From assembly GCA_035627955.1 (NCBI GenBank), contig DASPKU010000001.1, positions 248,001-312,000 on the forward strand: a DNA stretch of 64,000 nucleotides, written 5' to 3'. The stretch is from Phycisphaerales bacterium. GTDB lineage: Bacteria > Planctomycetota > Phycisphaerae > Phycisphaerales > UBA1924. Shown here piece after piece: positions 51,875 to 59,024 of the stretch (position 1 is its first letter; each line of letters starts with the position of its first letter). The notes beneath the pieces were generated by a model, which did no database searches, was not told the DNA's origin, and was given only the letters and a program-made list of their open reading frames with translations. A program made the translations under genes and the position numbers.

Positions 51875-51916
51875 GGGGCTCGTAGCGCGGGGACCACCCC
51901 CCGTTTCTTCGGTAGC

Positions 51917-52384
51917 TCACAGGCGTGTGAGCTTGGCGTCGCGCACGACCAGCGTGCGCCCGGGGATCGGGCCGCCGTCGTTGAACTCTCTGATCTCGTC
52001 GATGCGCCCGCTGAGCATGACGAACTGGTTGACCTTGATGTCGGTGTCCTCGGGCACCACGGCCACGATCCACGCCGACCCGCGCAGGGTGCTCGGCTGG
52101 CTCACCTCGATCCGCAGGGCCTTGCCGCCGTCGGAGGACTTAGTGATCTCCTTGATCGCCACCTGCCAGCCGGGCTCCTTGATCCACTGCCCGACGTACA
52201 TGTTGCCGCTCATGATCACGTCCAGCGGCGCCTTCTCCACGTCGACAAAGGTCGCCCCCGCGGGCGGGCCCGACGAAGCGGCCACCTTCGGGGCGCTCTG
52301 CTCCTGCTTCTTCTTCATCATGGTGATGCCCAGCATCACCGCGACCGCGACCAGGATCAGCGTGACAAGATGGATGGGCTTCAT
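51917..52384 (-). CDS. Hypothetical membrane-anchored protein
   Basis: A 155-residue protein with one N-terminal membrane helix (about 5-24) and a soluble exported domain. The domain pattern (SGNMYVGQWIKEPGWQVAIKEITKS ... DIKVNQFVMLSGRIDEIREFN) suggests a small beta-barrel, but no family is recognised. AAGGGGGAAG precedes the ATG as ribosome-binding site, which favours 52384 over a GTG farther upstream. Confidence 0.65.
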   Translation of the reverse strand: MKPIHLVTLILVAVAVMLGITMMKKKQEQSAPKVAASSGPPAGATFVDVEKAPLDVIMSGNMYVGQWIKEPGWQVAIKEITKSSDGGKALRIEVSQPSTLRGSAWIVAVVPEDTDIKVNQFVMLSGRIDEIREFNDGGPIPGRTLVVRDAKLTRL

Positions 52385-52412
52385 GCGTTGGCTTCCCCCT
52401 TGGACGGGGTGC

Positions 52413-52418
52413 AGCATA
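52413..52418 (-). promoter_or_regulatory. Putative -10 box TATGCT
   Basis: On the minus strand it lies 28 nt before the ATG at 52384, leaving room for the ribosome-binding site. Confidence 0.3.
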
Positions 52419-52451
52419 ACCACGGGTGGGGGGGTGTTTGCAAGCCCACCG

Positions 52452-53219
52452 TCAGTCCTTGAGGGTGAAGGGTGTAAAGTTTGTGTGGGTATCGAAGTGG
52501 TCGACGCCCTCCTTGCGCTTGAGGAAACCCACGATGGCGTAGGTCAGGGGGGTCAGCACCACCTCCACCATCACCTTGAAGAGCCAGTTGAAGATCACGA
52601 CCTGCACCAGCGTCTCGCTCTTCCAGATCCCGGCGAAGGCCACGGGGTAGAAGATCACGCTATCCAGCCCCTGGCCCACGATGGTGGACCCGATGGTCCG
52701 CGTCCACAGGAACCGGCCCCGGGTCAGCACCTTCATCTTTGCGAGCACATAGGAGTTGGCGAAGTCCCCAGCCCAGAAGGCGACGGCGGAGGCCGCGACG
52801 ATCCGCCACGTCCCCCCGAACAGCGTCTCCAGGGCCGGCTGCATGCGCTCGTTGAAGGGCTCGCGCGGGTCCACCGGCAGGTGGATGACGACCTGGGCCA
52901 TCAGGGTCGCAAACAGCATGGCCATGAACCCCGCCCAGATCACCCGCCGCGCCCGGGCATACCCGTACACCTCGGTCAGGATGTCCCCGAAGATGTAGGA
53001 GAAGGGGAAGAACAGGTTCCCCGCCCCGAACGCGAGCAGCGGGCCCCACAGCAGCGCCCCGTCCTTCCACTCGGGCACCACGTCGGCGTGCAGGTTGAAG
53101 AGGCAGGTCTTCCCCGGCCCGATCAGGTTTGAGCACAGCAGCACGGCGACGAAGCCGGCCATGACAAGATCGTAATAGCGGAAGCTCCTGCTTCCGGCGG
53201 GCGCGGGTTGGTCGCTCAT
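52452..53219 (-). CDS. Queuosine precursor transporter (YhhQ/VUT family)
   Basis: A 255-residue integral membrane protein of the YhhQ/VUT family, which imports the queuine precursors used for tRNA modification. Six membrane helices can be traced. Family hallmarks are FPFSYIFGDILTEVYGYARARRVIWAGF, FWAGDFANSYVLAKMKVLTRGRFLWTRTIGSTIVGQGLDSVIFYPVAF and FNWLFKVMVEVVLTPLTY. The ATG at 53219 follows a -10-like box by 6 nt. Confidence 0.9.
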   Translation of the reverse strand: MSDQPAPAGSRSFRYYDLVMAGFVAVLLCSNLIGPGKTCLFNLHADVVPEWKDGALLWGPLLAFGAGNLFFPFSYIFGDILTEVYGYARARRVIWAGFMAMLFATLMAQVVIHLPVDPREPFNERMQPALETLFGGTWRIVAASAVAFWAGDFANSYVLAKMKVLTRGRFLWTRTIGSTIVGQGLDSVIFYPVAFAGIWKSETLVQVVIFNWLFKVMVEVVLTPLTYAIVGFLKRKEGVDHFDTHTNFTPFTLKD

Positions 53220-53225
53220 GGCGGC

Positions 53226-53231
53226 AGTGTA
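53226..53231 (-). promoter_or_regulatory. Putative -10 box TACACT for the transporter
   Basis: On the minus strand it ends 6 nt before the ATG at 53219. Confidence 0.45.
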
Positions 53232-53244
53232 ATGAGGCGGGGTT

Positions 53245-53472
53245 CCAAACACGGAGGCACGGAGAGCACGGAGGGTTGGATTGGGAACGGGAAGGCCAAG
53301 GCACTACCGCGGAGTTTGCGGAGTGAGCGGAGTTGCGCGGACGGAAGGCATGGGTCAAGGCAGGAGACAATGCTCACCCCTCCCCCTGTTCCCGCCCCCG
53401 CGCACCTCCGCCCCCTCCGCGTTCCTCTTTCGGTAGCGCCTTTCTCCTTCCCCTCCGTGGCTCCGTGTTTGG
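53245..53472. repeat. Nested short repeats filling the divergent gap
   Basis: CCAAACACGGAGGCACGGAG (53245-53264) and its inverted relative CTCCGTGGCTCCGTGTTTGG (53453-53472) bracket the region. Inside are GGCACTACCGCGGAGTTT with GCGGAGTGAGCGGAGTTGCG (53299-53339) and an inverted CTCCGCCCCCTCCGCG (53405-53420). No gene is supported in 53220-53497. Confidence 0.7.
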
Positions 53473-53483
53473 TATTCCCGCCT

Positions 53484-53489
53484 TAGAAT
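53484..53489 (+). promoter_or_regulatory. Putative -10 box TAGAAT for the B12-MeaB fusion gene
   Basis: TAGAAT ends 8 nt before the ATG at 53498. Confidence 0.5.
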
Positions 53490-53497
53490 CCGCCCGA

Positions 53498-54706
53498 ATG
53501 ACCACCGCCCTCAACGTCCCCACTACCGAGTTCGAGAAGAAGGACCGCTGCGCCGACCTCCCGCACCGCCCTCGCGTGCTCCTGGGCAAGATGGGCCTGG
53601 ACGGCCACGACCGCGGCGTCAAGGTCATCGCCCGCGCCCTCCGCGACTCGGGCGTGCACGTCATCTACTCCGGCCTCTGGCAGACGCCGCGCTCGCTCGC
53701 CATCTCCGCCCGCGACGAGGATTGCGACGTCATCTGCGCCTCCATGATGTCCAACTCGCACCTGGTACTGGGCCCGCGCCTGGTGGACGAGCTCAAGAAA
53801 CTCGGCCGCCCCGACCTGCCCGTCTACATGGGCGGCATCCTCCCCCAGGAGGACCTCCCCAAGCTCATGGAGGCGGGCATCGGCAAGTGCTTCACCACCG
53901 GCGTGGGGCTGCTGGACATCGTCAACGCCGTGCACGGGGCGACGAAGGAGCGGATGCCGGATGTCGGAAGCCGGATGTCGGGCGGGAGTGGGGGCGGCAA
54001 CGCCGTCACCGCCCAGCTCGCCCGTGACATCTCGCTGGTGCACGACGGCAAGCCCCTCCGCGCCGGGGCCAGACGCCGCCGCCCCCGCCGTGTCATCGGC
54101 GTGACCGGCTCCCCCGGCGCCGGCAAGTCCACCCTGGTCGCGTCCATGGCCGCGGAGTTCGTGCGGCGTGCCCAGGCCGGGGGCGCGGGCGAGCCCGGCT
54201 ACTCCGGCCGCTGCGCCGTTATTGCCTTCGACCCCATGAGCCCCATCACCGGCGGCGCCCTGCTGGGCGACCGCCTGCGCGTGGACTTCAACACCCTGGA
54301 CGACAAGGTCTACTACCGCTCGCTGGCCATCAGCGGCGAGGACTACGCCAGCCTGCCCGCGGTGATCGAGCTCATCGGCGGGGCCTTCGATGGGGACGCC
54401 GACGGCGGGCCCATCGACACCCTCTTTGTGGAGACCGTCGGCGCTGGACAGAACGAGACGAAGATCCGCAAGTTCGTGGACACCACCGCGGTGGTGCTCA
54501 CGCCCGGCATGGGCGACGCCGTGCAGATGGACAAGGCCGGCATCCTCGAGATCGCCGACCTGTTCGTGTGCAACAAGGCCGACCACCCCGGCGAGAACGA
54601 GTTAGTAAGAGACCTCCGCGACGTCGCCGGCCGCCGCCCCATCCTCGAAACCGTCGCCACCCGCGGCCAGGGCATCACCGACCTGCTCGCCGCCCTCATC
54701 CGCTGA
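53498..54706 (+). CDS. Fusion of a B12-binding domain and a MeaB-type G-protein chaperone
   Basis: A 402-residue protein. Residues 20-150 are the cobalamin-binding domain of methylmalonyl-CoA mutases, with the base-off motif LDGHDRG and VYMGGILP. A linker (about 150-190) contains GGATGT-type short repeats (MPDVGSRMSGGSGGG). Residues 190-402 are the MeaB/ArgK GTPase: GSPGAGKST (Walker A), AFDPMSPITGGALLGDR, VETVGAGQNE, and NKAD for guanine. The order equals the N-terminal half of IcmF-type fused mutases, but the catalytic mutase domain is absent. It probably loads or protects cobalamin on a mutase encoded elsewhere. Confidence 0.88.
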   Translation: MTTALNVPTTEFEKKDRCADLPHRPRVLLGKMGLDGHDRGVKVIARALRDSGVHVIYSGLWQTPRSLAISARDEDCDVICASMMSNSHLVLGPRLVDELKKLGRPDLPVYMGGILPQEDLPKLMEAGIGKCFTTGVGLLDIVNAVHGATKERMPDVGSRMSGGSGGGNAVTAQLARDISLVHDGKPLRAGARRRRPRRVIGVTGSPGAGKSTLVASMAAEFVRRAQAGGAGEPGYSGRCAVIAFDPMSPITGGALLGDRLRVDFNTLDDKVYYRSLAISGEDYASLPAVIELIGGAFDGDADGGPIDTLFVETVGAGQNETKIRKFVDTTAVVLTPGMGDAVQMDKAGILEIADLFVCNKADHPGENELVRDLRDVAGRRPILETVATRGQGITDLLAALIR

Positions 54707-54811
54707 CACCCGAAAACGCTCCCCGCCACGCCCAATAACCGATTGACCGCGTCGGACACCCCCGCCGCCACCCCCGCCGGCACGCCGCAAGCGTGGACCC
54801 GGTCTTTGATT

Positions 54812-54937
54812 CGGCAGCGCCAAGCCTTGAACCGGCAGCGCCAAGCCCCGAACCTGCCGCGCCAGGCCTTGAACCTGCCGCGCCAAGGCTTGAACCTGCC
54901 GCGCCAAGGCTTGGATCGGCAGCGCCAAGACCTGAAC
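54812..54937 (+). repeat. 21-bp tandem repeat, six units
   Basis: Six consecutive 21-bp units vary around GCAGCGCCAAGCCTTGAAC. Because 21 is a multiple of 3, every frame stays open as a seven-residue repeat (for example PAAPSLE or RQRQALN). Confidence 0.9.
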
Positions 54938-55035
54938 CACCACCATCACGTCCTGGTTCCCCACGGCCCAAGGCCAAAGCCTGAACGCGAAGCCCGCGAA
55001 GGGGAGCGCAGCCGCGAAGATGGAGATCCGAAAGC

Positions 55036-55080
55036 ACCACCGCGGAGTCACGCGGAGTAGGCGGAGGTGCGCGGAGGGGG
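55036..55080 (+). repeat. CGCGGAG short repeat cluster
   Basis: ACCACCGCGGAGTCACGCGGAG, TAGGCGGAGG and TGCGCGGAGG. It is related to the clusters at 17065, 38264 and 53299. Confidence 0.6.
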
Positions 55081-55131
55081 CAGGATGGGACGAGGAGTGG
55101 GGGGATGTGCGGATGCGCCGGACTGCTCCGT

Positions 55132-55195
55132 CACTTCGTCACTCCGCCACTCCGTCTCTCCGTCACTTTGCCACTTCGCCACTCTGCCACTTCCC
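55132..55195 (+). repeat. 8-bp tandem repeat, eight units
   Basis: Eight consecutive octamers around CACTYCGY (CACTTCGT, CACTCCGC, CACTCCGT and so on). It ends 1 bp from the stop codon of the secreted-protein remnant on the other strand. Confidence 0.88.
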
Positions 55196-55196
55196 C

Positions 55197-55466
55197 TCAG
55201 CAGCTGCCCCCGCCCAGCACGCGGAAGAACGCCTCGATGTCCGCGTCCGTGCCGATGTCGCCGTCGCCGTTGAAGTCGGCGCTCCCACACGGGGCCTCCA
55301 CCAGCAGCGCCGTGGCCGGGCTCACCGTGTAGTCGCACGCGTTCGTCACCACCACCTCGTACACGCCCGTGTCCCCGCCCTGCACCGGATCGATCGTCAG
55401 CACCGGCCCGTTGCACCCGCTGATGCGCCCGCCGCACGCCAGGTTGATCCCGTTCCGCCGCCGCTG
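55197..55466 (-). pseudogene. 3' remnant of a secreted protein gene (Ig-like domain and calcium-loop tail)
   Basis: About 89 codons open from just after a TAG at 55467-55469. RNGINLACGGRISGCNGPVLTIDPVQGGDTGVYEVVVTNACDYTVSPATALLVE is the second half of an immunoglobulin-like domain. CGSADFNGDGDIGTDADIEAFFRVLGGGSC is the same C-terminal module as in the two intact secreted proteins. There is no start or signal peptide; the first half of the Ig domain is missing. The break lies at the edge of the defence operon, whose last gene ends at 55489 on the same strand. Confidence 0.8.
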
Positions 55467-55488
55467 CTACGCGCCGCTGTCGTCGGTA

Positions 55489-55767
55489 CTAGCAGACGGT
55501 GGGTCGTGGCAGCTTGTACCGGATGATGAGGTGTGCCGTATCCCTCTTGAGTTCGCCCGGCGAGACCTTCGTGTCCCCATGAGCAGCGTTCATGAGCTTC
55601 CGCATGACGCGGCAGCAGTTGGCCATACGGTGGCCTCGTCCCGGGTAGCCGCCGAGCTTTGTGTGCAGGTCGCAGCTTTCGACGTCGATTGAGGGCAGCC
55701 CGGCGGCTTCCGCAGCGGTGAAGAGGGCCCGCAACCCAGTCTCGAAGTCCTCCCCGCTCGGGATCAT
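55489..55767 (-). CDS. Small conserved protein with HRMxxCCxVM motif, last gene of the defence operon
   Basis: A 92-residue protein with the distinctive stretch LHTKLGGYPGRGHRMANCCRVMRKLMNAAHGDT and the end LIIRYKLPRP. I recall short proteins with GGYPxxxHRMxxCC in other genomes, often near restriction or HNH genes, but no function. The paired cysteines with histidine could bind a metal. The ATG overlaps the Res stop by 4 nt (ATGA), so it is translationally coupled to the restriction subunit. Confidence 0.7.
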   Translation of the reverse strand: MIPSGEDFETGLRALFTAAEAAGLPSIDVESCDLHTKLGGYPGRGHRMANCCRVMRKLMNAAHGDTKVSPGELKRDTAHLIIRYKLPRPTVC

Positions 55768-58700
55768 TGTGCACCCGCCGTGAGCGGCTCTTGGTGGTTC
55801 AGTACCTCATCGAGAGAGGTCGCACGAATGAACTTCGCAGAGTGGCCCGCCTCGCTGAGGGCCTTGAAGTGCTCCCGGCCGCAGGCGATCTTGCCCCCTT
55901 CCGTACCCCGGAGCACATCGTCGTACAGGGACGGCTTGGTTTCCACCACGAAGTACAGCCGCTCGCGGCCGTCCTCCTCGACGAGGACGGCCCAGTCCGG
56001 GTTGTAGTCGCCCAGGGGCGTGGGCACGCGGAACCAGCCGGGGAGCTTGGCGTACACCTTCACAGCCGTGTTGTTCTCGAGCTCGGTGGCGAACTTCTTC
56101 TCGATCGACTCTGAGTCGTACACCACCTGCTCGTACACGGCCTTGCGAGCGTCCATCATGCTCTTGAGGTACCCGGTCAGCTCCTCCTGCTCGAAGAGCT
56201 CCTGGGCGTAGACCTCGGTGTCGCCCAGCTTCTGGTACTTGATACCGTCCACGAGCACCATCCGCTTGCAGCGGTTGATAGCCTCGCCTGCGTGCTCGAT
56301 GAACTGCTGGGGGTTTTTGCGGAAGTCGTCCAGCCGCCCGCTCTCGATGAGAACGCGGCAGATGGTGCGGCGGGTCAGGCGGGTGCGGTCCTGGAGCTCG
56401 GTCAGGATGTCGGGCAGCTCGATGTCGCTCTCGTCCAGCGTGATCGTGGGCGAGCTCTCGGTCTCGGTGGTGTCCACGCCGCCGCGGCCGATGGCCACGT
56501 CGGCCTTGCGCCACTGGAGCCGCGCCCGCGGGATGGGCGGGGCGTCCCTGAGCGCCTGGATGCACTTTTTGATCAGCTCCTCGTTGTCGAACTCGACGCG
56601 GTAGGTGGTCTTGTGCTTGATGCGGTCCCACAGGGCCTTGAAGTCATCGCCCGCGTAGACCTGCTTGTTGAGCTTGACGGGGCGGCGCTCGTCGGCGTTC
56701 TTGATCTCCAGGCGGCCCGACAGCTTCCGCAGCACCTCCGCCACCTGGTCCTTCTGAGCCTCAAACTCGGGCGGCAGGTCGAGGGTCTTCTCCTTGAGGG
56801 CGGTCTTGAGGGCGTCCTGCACCTTGCCCTGGGCGTTGACGTAGCCCTTGGCCCGGAGGTGCTCCCACAGCACCTTGGACTGCTCGTACCCCAGCGGCTT
56901 GCGCGTGCCCTGCCCGTCCACGGTGGCGATGCCCGCGAACTGGTGCTGCTCCACGATACCGAAGCGGATGCCGGTGTCCTGCTCGATCTCCTTCTGCAGC
57001 TTCTCGGCGAACTCCTCGTACCGCTCGGTCGCGATCACCGTCAGAGTGTTCACGTCGAAGCCGCGGACGCGCTCGCCCTTCTGGTTCACGCAGATGCGAA
57101 GTCCGCGCCCGATGGTCTGCCGCCGCTCCCGCTCGGTCTGGATGTCCCGCAGCGTGCAGATCTGGAACACGTTGGGGTTGTCCCAGCCCTCGCGCAGGGC
57201 CGAGTGGGAGAAGATGAACTTGAGCGGCGTGTCCAGGCTCAGCAGCTTCTCCTTCTCCTTCATGATCAGGTTGTACGCGCGCTCCGCGGCCTCGCGTCCG
57301 CCCTCGTTGCTCTCTGTGGTCTCGGTCCAGCGTTTGTTCTTGTCGATCGAGAAGTACCCGTTGTGGACCTCGGCGGCCTGCTTGCTGAGGTCCACCTCGT
57401 TGAACAGCGTCTTGTAGTCGGGGTGCCGGGCGAGGCGGGCGTACTCCTCCTCGAACACCCTGGCGTACTCGCCCTTCTCTGGATTGCCGTCCTTGTCGTA
57501 CTTGCGGTACTTCTCCACCGAGTCGATGAAGAAGAGGCTGAGCACCTTGATCCCCAGCGGCCGCAGCCGCTTCTCCTTGTCCAGGTGCTCCTTGATGGTG
57601 CGGCGGATCATCTCACGCTGCACGCCCTCGGTGCTGACCCCGCCCCACACAGCACCCTTCTTGAGGAAGTGCTCGCCGTTGGGGACCTGGAGCTCGACGA
57701 ACTCCTTGCCCTTGGCGACCCGGATCTCGCCGACGCGGATGTCCGCGTAGACGGCGCGGCGGGTCTCCTGCTCCAGCTTCTCGCCGCCGTAGACCACCCG
57801 CTCCTCGCGGCTGACGCCGTGGAGCCCCTGCACGTCGATCTCCAGCTTGGCGAACACCTGACCGCGCTTGTTCCCCATGTCCACGACGCGGACGTAGGGG
57901 CGGTTGTGGGCGTCCTCGATCGTGCCCGCCGCCACCTCGATCTGCTTGACAAGCTTTTCGGTGTAGGCGTCGACGGCGTCGAGTCTGTACACCATGTTGT
58001 GCTTGTCTGCGTGCGTCGCGGAGTAGCGCAGCGTGCAAAGCGGGTTCATGGCATCGAGCGCCGCCTTACCCCGCCCCTCGAGGCCACCGTCAACCGATTG
58101 CGGCTCGTCAACGATGATGATGGGGCGTGTGGCCTTGATCAGGTCCAGCGGCCGGTAGTCGTCGGTTTTCTCGCTCGGCTTGTAGAGGTTGTTGACGTCC
58201 TTCTTGTTGATCGCACCCACCGTGACCACCATCACCTGCAGGTGGTCACTCGTCGCAAACGTGCGTACGTCGCCCAAATCAGTCGAGTCGTACTGGAAGT
58301 AGTCGATCGGGACGCCTGCATACAGCGACCTGAAATGTTCCTCGGTGATCTGGAGGTTCTTGTAGACGCCCTCCTTGATGGCCACGGAAGGGACGACGAT
58401 CACGAACTTGGTGAAGCCGTACCGCTTGTTCAGCTCGAAGATCGTGCGCAGGTAGACGTAGGTCTTGCCCGTGCCCGTTTCCATCTCGACAGTGAAGTCG
58501 CCAGATTCAAGGGTCCTTGAGGGCGCAAGTCCGTTTCGGAGCTGCACGTCGTTGAGGTTTTTCAGCAGCTCATCATCAAGGAGGGTGAGCTTGTTCCCGA
58601 TTCCAAGCTCAGACTCGGCGAACCCGAGCCGCCCCTGCGTATTCCTGCTATTGGTCGTGACTGTGAACTCGGAGCGACAGACCTCCTGGCCGCGGAAGAG

Positions 58701-59024
58701 GTCGCACACGGCCTCGATAGCGGAGAGTTGGTAGGGCAGGTCGGGCTCGAAGTGCAGCTTCATCGCGGGGGTTCCGTCGGTCTCGTTGTGGGTGGGCGCG
58801 GCTACCGGTGCTTGCTTGGTCGGGACCGCCGTTGCAGGCTTGGCCGCGGTGCGGCGGGATGAGAGCGGCTTCGTGGTTTTCTTCCGGTGGGCATGCTTCG
58901 CCGCCGTCTTCTCCTTGGCCTTCGCCCGGGCCTTGGACCGTGCCGGGCTGCGGACAGCCTTGGACCGCTTCGCGGCCCGTTTGCCCGCCTTCCTGCTGGA
59001 GACCTTGCCACGGCGCTTCTGCAT
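55764..59024 (-). CDS. Type III restriction enzyme, Res (helicase-nuclease) subunit
   Basis: A 1086-residue DEAD/DEAH-type translocase that would act with Mod on unmethylated DNA. Walker A is VEMETGTGKTYVYLRT (about 181-188) and motif II is DEPQS. Later helicase motifs include SHSALREGWDNPNVFQICTLRD and RRQTIGRGLRICVNQ. A C-terminal PD-(D/E)xK nuclease shows YNPDWAVLVEEDGRERLYFVVETK. The canonical N-terminus MKLHFEPDLPYQLSAIEAV starts at residue 88. It is preceded by an 87-residue Lys/Arg/Ala-rich tail resembling histone H1 tails. The ATG at 59024 overlaps the Mod stop (TGATG); an internal ATG at 58763 would remove the tail. Confidence 0.92.
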   Translation of the reverse strand: MQKRRGKVSSRKAGKRAAKRSKAVRSPARSKARAKAKEKTAAKHAHRKKTTKPLSSRRTAAKPATAVPTKQAPVAAPTHNETDGTPAMKLHFEPDLPYQLSAIEAVCDLFRGQEVCRSEFTVTTNSRNTQGRLGFAESELGIGNKLTLLDDELLKNLNDVQLRNGLAPSRTLESGDFTVEMETGTGKTYVYLRTIFELNKRYGFTKFVIVVPSVAIKEGVYKNLQITEEHFRSLYAGVPIDYFQYDSTDLGDVRTFATSDHLQVMVVTVGAINKKDVNNLYKPSEKTDDYRPLDLIKATRPIIIVDEPQSVDGGLEGRGKAALDAMNPLCTLRYSATHADKHNMVYRLDAVDAYTEKLVKQIEVAAGTIEDAHNRPYVRVVDMGNKRGQVFAKLEIDVQGLHGVSREERVVYGGEKLEQETRRAVYADIRVGEIRVAKGKEFVELQVPNGEHFLKKGAVWGGVSTEGVQREMIRRTIKEHLDKEKRLRPLGIKVLSLFFIDSVEKYRKYDKDGNPEKGEYARVFEEEYARLARHPDYKTLFNEVDLSKQAAEVHNGYFSIDKNKRWTETTESNEGGREAAERAYNLIMKEKEKLLSLDTPLKFIFSHSALREGWDNPNVFQICTLRDIQTERERRQTIGRGLRICVNQKGERVRGFDVNTLTVIATERYEEFAEKLQKEIEQDTGIRFGIVEQHQFAGIATVDGQGTRKPLGYEQSKVLWEHLRAKGYVNAQGKVQDALKTALKEKTLDLPPEFEAQKDQVAEVLRKLSGRLEIKNADERRPVKLNKQVYAGDDFKALWDRIKHKTTYRVEFDNEELIKKCIQALRDAPPIPRARLQWRKADVAIGRGGVDTTETESSPTITLDESDIELPDILTELQDRTRLTRRTICRVLIESGRLDDFRKNPQQFIEHAGEAINRCKRMVLVDGIKYQKLGDTEVYAQELFEQEELTGYLKSMMDARKAVYEQVVYDSESIEKKFATELENNTAVKVYAKLPGWFRVPTPLGDYNPDWAVLVEEDGRERLYFVVETKPSLYDDVLRGTEGGKIACGREHFKALSEAGHSAKFIRATSLDEVLNHQEPLTAGAQ

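Larger units (their letters stand above)
54707..55196. other. Gene-poor region rich in tandem repeats
   Basis: 490 bp. It holds a 21-bp tandem repeat (54812-54937), a CGCGGAG cluster (55036-55080) and 8-bp repeats (55132-55195). Short frames crossing it encode only repeat-derived peptides such as PAAPxLE. I do not support a gene, although a 63-codon frame from a GTG at 54793 cannot be excluded. Confidence 0.5.

Noticed and set aside
54812-54937. CRISPR array
   Set aside because: The 21-bp units are directly adjacent with no spacers, so this is a minisatellite.
56292-58520. Long plus-strand open frame of about 740 codons
   Set aside because: It is antisense to the type III Res gene and composed mainly of Leu, Val, Asp and Ala without motifs.
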